From CAZPHU01 sp964419255 (lineage in GTDB: Bacteria > Fibrobacterota > Chitinivibrionia > Chitinivibrionales > CAYFVL01): 24,311 nucleotides of DNA. The position numbers and the translations under genes are program-made. The notes beneath the pieces are model-generated. The model did no database searches. It was not told the DNA's origin and was given only the letters and a program-made list of their open reading frames with translations. Shown here piece after piece: positions 24,279-24,311 of this stretch (positions are counted from its first letter, which is position 1; each line of letters starts with the position of its first letter). The stretch covers positions 1-24,311 of the forward strand of contig CAYQOU010000061.1 in assembly GCA_964419255.1 (NCBI GenBank), in the 5' to 3' direction.

Positions 24279-24311
24279 TAGGGGACGGGTTTGGCTCCGT
24301 GTAAAGCAAGA

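Noticed and set aside
1..24311. CRISPR arrays, tRNA or rRNA genes
   Set aside because: No regularly spaced repeats and no tRNA- or rRNA-like conserved stretches were seen in any intergenic region.

Overview
The window looks like the chromosome of a Gram-negative, polysaccharide-degrading bacterium of roughly 50% GC. It has a TonB-dependent outer-membrane receptor, several lipoproteins, a PEP-CTERM surface protein and a secreted family-43 glycosidase whose C-terminus resembles type-A (Por/T9SS-like) sorting tails. That tail points to the FCB group, with Fibrobacterota (Chitinispirillum/Chitinivibrio-like) a reasonable guess. The large PQQ-propeller/methyltransferase-like protein and the lipoprotein with a VPVFRYALERW motif resemble proteins I associate with Planctomycetes, Verrucomicrobia and related groups. 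The phylum is therefore an inference and not a firm call.

Layout. 1-930 is a scar of mobile DNA: a perfect 37-bp palindrome, the first ~57 codons of an IS4-type (DUF4372) transposase, and a 228-bp element bounded by GGGGTCGGACC-type inverted repeats that ends the transposase. 931-2364 encodes a membrane anti-sigma factor with a zinc-finger (ZAS) head and a periplasmic PQQ-like beta-propeller. After a ~950-bp gene-free stretch holding a duplicated 22-bp leader, 3319-13506 is one co-directional cluster: a 1,688-residue secreted propeller protein, a lipoprotein, two MacB/FtsX-like ABC permeases, their ATPase, and an ECF sigma factor. The sigma factor lies at one end and the probable anti-sigma at the other. 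This is the best candidate for an undescribed system: an envelope-sensing sigma/anti-sigma pair controlling a giant exported propeller and its own ABC machine.

13921-19069 is a metal-oxyanion (molybdate/tungstate type) uptake locus: TonB receptor, two different ModA-like lipoproteins, a ModB-like permease and a short ModC-like ATPase without the usual C-terminal molybdate-sensing domain. 19446-20111 (minus strand) is a lone PEP-CTERM protein with its own terminator. 20112-21458 is a gene-poor stretch with a fragment of a staphylococcal-nuclease-like gene and a ~125-bp MITE-like inverted-repeat element. 21459-23645 (minus strand) is a secreted GH43 enzyme with two carbohydrate-binding modules. 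Its upstream region holds an 18-bp perfect palindrome, and the window ends in a structured intergenic repeat.

No tRNA, rRNA or CRISPR array was seen. All calls come from reading the sequence and translated frames; no database search was possible.
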